DNA from: Acetobacteraceae bacterium
GTDB taxonomy: Bacteria > Pseudomonadota > Alphaproteobacteria > Acetobacterales > Acetobacteraceae
Direction: 5' to 3'
Length of the DNA stretch: 23,105 nt
Assembly: GCA_003133265.1 (NCBI GenBank)
Contig: PKWQ01000178.1
Location: forward strand, 1 to 23,105
A model generated the notes under the pieces. It saw only the letters and a program-made list of their open reading frames with translations. It searched no databases and was not told the DNA's origin. Shown piece by piece: positions 21,662-23,105 of this stretch; the first letter of the stretch is position 1; the number at the start of each line of letters is the position of its first letter. The position numbers and the translations under genes are program-made.

Positions 21662-21675
21662 TTGACGCAGGTCAA
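21662..21675 (+). promoter_or_regulatory. FNR/FixK-type box in the pncB-polX divergent region
   Basis: TTGAC-GCAG-GTCAA is a perfect inverted repeat. Centre 21668.5. It could act as a class II site for polX (start near 21710, weak -10 TTCATT at 21702-21707, leader about 28 nt) or as an upstream site for pncB. Direction is inferred. Confidence 0.7.
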
Positions 21676-21737
21676 CGCATTTGGCCGCGATCCGGCGCAG
21701 TTTCATTCGTTCACGGGAACCCCGCGAAGAGCGTCCC

Positions 21738-23105
21738 ATGCCAGTCGTCAACGCCGAGATCGCCAGTCAGCTCGACAAGATCGCCGATCTGCTCGACATC
21801 GAGGGCGCCAACCCGTTCCGGGTACGCGCCTACCGGCGAGCGGCGCGGCTGGTTGGCGAGCTGCCACGCAGCGTCACCGACATGCTGGCCGAGGGCCAGG
21901 ACCTCGATGATTTTCCCGGCATCGGCAGGGACCTTGCTGACAAGATCGCCACCATCGCCCGCGGCGGGCATCTGCCACTGCTCGACGAACTCTCGCGCGA
22001 GGTGCCTGCTGGGATAACCGCCCTGCTTGCGCTGCCGGGTCTCGGTCCCAAGCGGGTGCATCTGCTGCACGACACGCTTGGTATCGACACGATCGACAAG
22101 CTCGCCGTAGCAGCAAAGGCCGGCAAGTTGCGCGGCGTACCAGGATTCGGTCCGGGCATCGAGGCGAGGGTGCTGCGCGCCATCGCGGAAAATGCGGGAC
22201 AGACAAAGCGGACCAAGCTGGCGACCGCCGAACAGATTGTCATGCCGTTGCTGCGTCATCTGCGGCAGGCCGACGGTGTGCTGCGGGCCGAGGTGGCGGG
22301 AAGCTACCGCCGGCGGCGCGACACGGTCGGCGATCTCGACATCGTGGTCGCCGCCCAGCCGAGCCGGCCGGTGATGCAGCGATTCACCGGCTACGAGGAC
22401 GTGGCCGAGATCGTCGAGCAGGGACCGACGCGCGCCACCATCCGGTTGCGCAATGGCCTGCAGGTCGACCTGCGCGTGGTGCCGGAGGAGAGCTTCGGCG
22501 CGGCGCTTAACTACTTCACCGGATCGAAAGCGCACAACATCGCGTTGCGTCAGATCGCCGTCGATCGCGGCCAGAAGCTCAATGAATACGGCCTGTTCGA
22601 CGGCGCCAGGCGCCTCGCCGGCCGGTCGGAAGCGGAACTCTACCGGCATCTCGGCCTGCCGATCATTCCCCCGGAGCTGCGCGAAGACCAGGGAGAGATC
22701 GACGCGGCGCGCGAGGGAAAACTGCCGCATCTGGTGACGCTGGACGACATCCGTGGCGACCTGCACGTCCACACCGCCGCCAGCGACGGCCGGGCCAACC
22801 TGCGGGACATGGCGCAGGCGGCGCAGGCGAAGGGCTACGGCTATATCGCGATCACCGAGCACAGCCGCCGCGTCACCGTGGCGCACGGCCTGGATGCCAA
22901 GCGGCTGGCCCGGCAGATCGACGAAATCGACCGGACCAACGACGGTCTATCAGGGTTCGTCGTGCTGAAATCGATCGAAGTCGACATCCTCGAAGATGGC
23001 TCGCTCGATTTGCCCGATCGGATTCTGCGGCGGCTCGATCTGGTCGTCGGCGCCATTCACTCCCGCTTCGATCTGCCGCAAGACAAACAGACCGAGCGCA
23101 TCCTG
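21738..23105 (+). CDS. polX: DNA polymerase/3'-5' exonuclease PolX, 3' end beyond window
   Basis: 456 codons are open to the window edge; the family is about 570-580 residues, so roughly 115 are missing. The N-terminal 8-kDa-type domain opens with IASQLDKIADLLDIEGANPF, followed by helix-hairpin-helix segments FPGIGRDLADKI (59-70), LPGLGPKRVHLL (99-110) and VPGFGPGIEARVL. The polymerase active site has GSYRRRRDTVGDLDIVV (D199, D201) and QVDLRVV (D244), with NYFTGSKAHN after it. The PHP exonuclease domain begins DLHVHTAASDG (D341, H343, H345). It fills short gaps in DNA repair. The start is ATG 21738, with only a weak GAAGAG ribosome site. Divergent from pncB with two FNR boxes between. Confidence 0.93.
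   Translation, partial: MPVVNAEIASQLDKIADLLDIEGANPFRVRAYRRAARLVGELPRSVTDMLAEGQDLDDFPGIGRDLADKIATIARGGHLPLLDELSREVPAGITALLALPGLGPKRVHLLHDTLGIDTIDKLAVAAKAGKLRGVPGFGPGIEARVLRAIAENAGQTKRTKLATAEQIVMPLLRHLRQADGVLRAEVAGSYRRRRDTVGDLDIVVAAQPSRPVMQRFTGYEDVAEIVEQGPTRATIRLRNGLQVDLRVVPEESFGAALNYFTGSKAHNIALRQIAVDRGQKLNEYGLFDGARRLAGRSEAELYRHLGLPIIPPELREDQGEIDAAREGKLPHLVTLDDIRGDLHVHTAASDGRANLRDMAQAAQAKGYGYIAITEHSRRVTVAHGLDAKRLARQIDEIDRTNDGLSGFVVLKSIEVDILEDGSLDLPDRILRRLDLVVGAIHSRFDLPQDKQTERIL

Noticed and set aside
20180..21910. Plus-strand open frame of 576 codons opposite pncB
   Set aside because: It is antisense to a complete nicotinate phosphoribosyltransferase and runs through both FNR boxes and the polX start in another frame.
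1..23105. CRISPR arrays, insertion sequences, prophage genes, rRNA
   Set aside because: No regularly spaced repeats, transposase or integrase motifs, phage structural proteins or rRNA segments were found on reading both strands.

Overview
The window is GC-rich and densely coded, with GTG starts, overlapping operons and FixK/FNR-type regulatory boxes. This suits an alphaproteobacterium. A Rhodospirillales or Acetobacteraceae-like host is a guess from protein flavour only. The window opens inside a tRNA-Phe gene (anticodon GAA) and ends inside polX. No insertion sequence, CRISPR array or rRNA was seen, and no gene-free stretch exceeds about 210 bp.

Layout: (1) 1-1610: the 3' part of tRNA-Phe, a toxin-antitoxin pair (higB-higA, minus strand) with two identical palindromic operators, and a UPF0173-type metallo-hydrolase. 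(2) 1744-4695, plus strand: an FNR box, then a fused gene joining the N-terminal half of an acetyl-CoA synthetase to most of an aspartate 4-decarboxylase, then a triple-BON protein. (3) 4708-8997, minus strand: an operon for E1-alpha, E1-beta and E2 of a 2-oxoacid dehydrogenase plus a Glu/Leu/Phe/Val-type amino-acid dehydrogenase. (4) 9182-16416, plus strand: YidB-like protein, DUF3775-like protein, a second triple-BON protein, archease, RtcB RNA ligase, a small acidic protein, and an LplT-PlsC-Aas lysophospholipid repair fusion. (5) 16455-18753, minus strand: alpha/beta hydrolase, phosphoribosyltransferase, PRPP synthetase. (6) 18816-21589, minus strand: nicotinate phosphoribosyltransferase and an APH-like kinase whose C-terminal P-loop has decayed. 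(7) 21738 to the end, plus strand: DNA polymerase X.

The unifying signal is six 14-bp boxes of the form TTGAN-N4-RTCAA (1744, 9049, 9099, 18806, 21624, 21662), the consensus of FNR/FixK/Anr regulators. They stand in front of every transcription unit after position 1740. Several sit where a class II site (-41.5) puts the transcription start a short leader before the first gene. I infer a low-oxygen or energy-stress regulon combining 2-oxoacid and amino-acid oxidation, PRPP/NAD salvage, RNA ligation, phospholipid repair and DNA gap repair. Its content resembles the mycobacterial DosR dormancy regulon (PncB2, phosphoribosyltransferase-hydrolase, RtcB-family protein), although the regulator differs.

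The oddest items are the in-frame Acs/aspartate decarboxylase chimera, RtcB-archease under apparent FNR control, the kinase with a lost Walker A motif, and an E2 with Ser in place of the usual catalytic Asp/Asn. All functions are read from motifs by eye; no database search was run.
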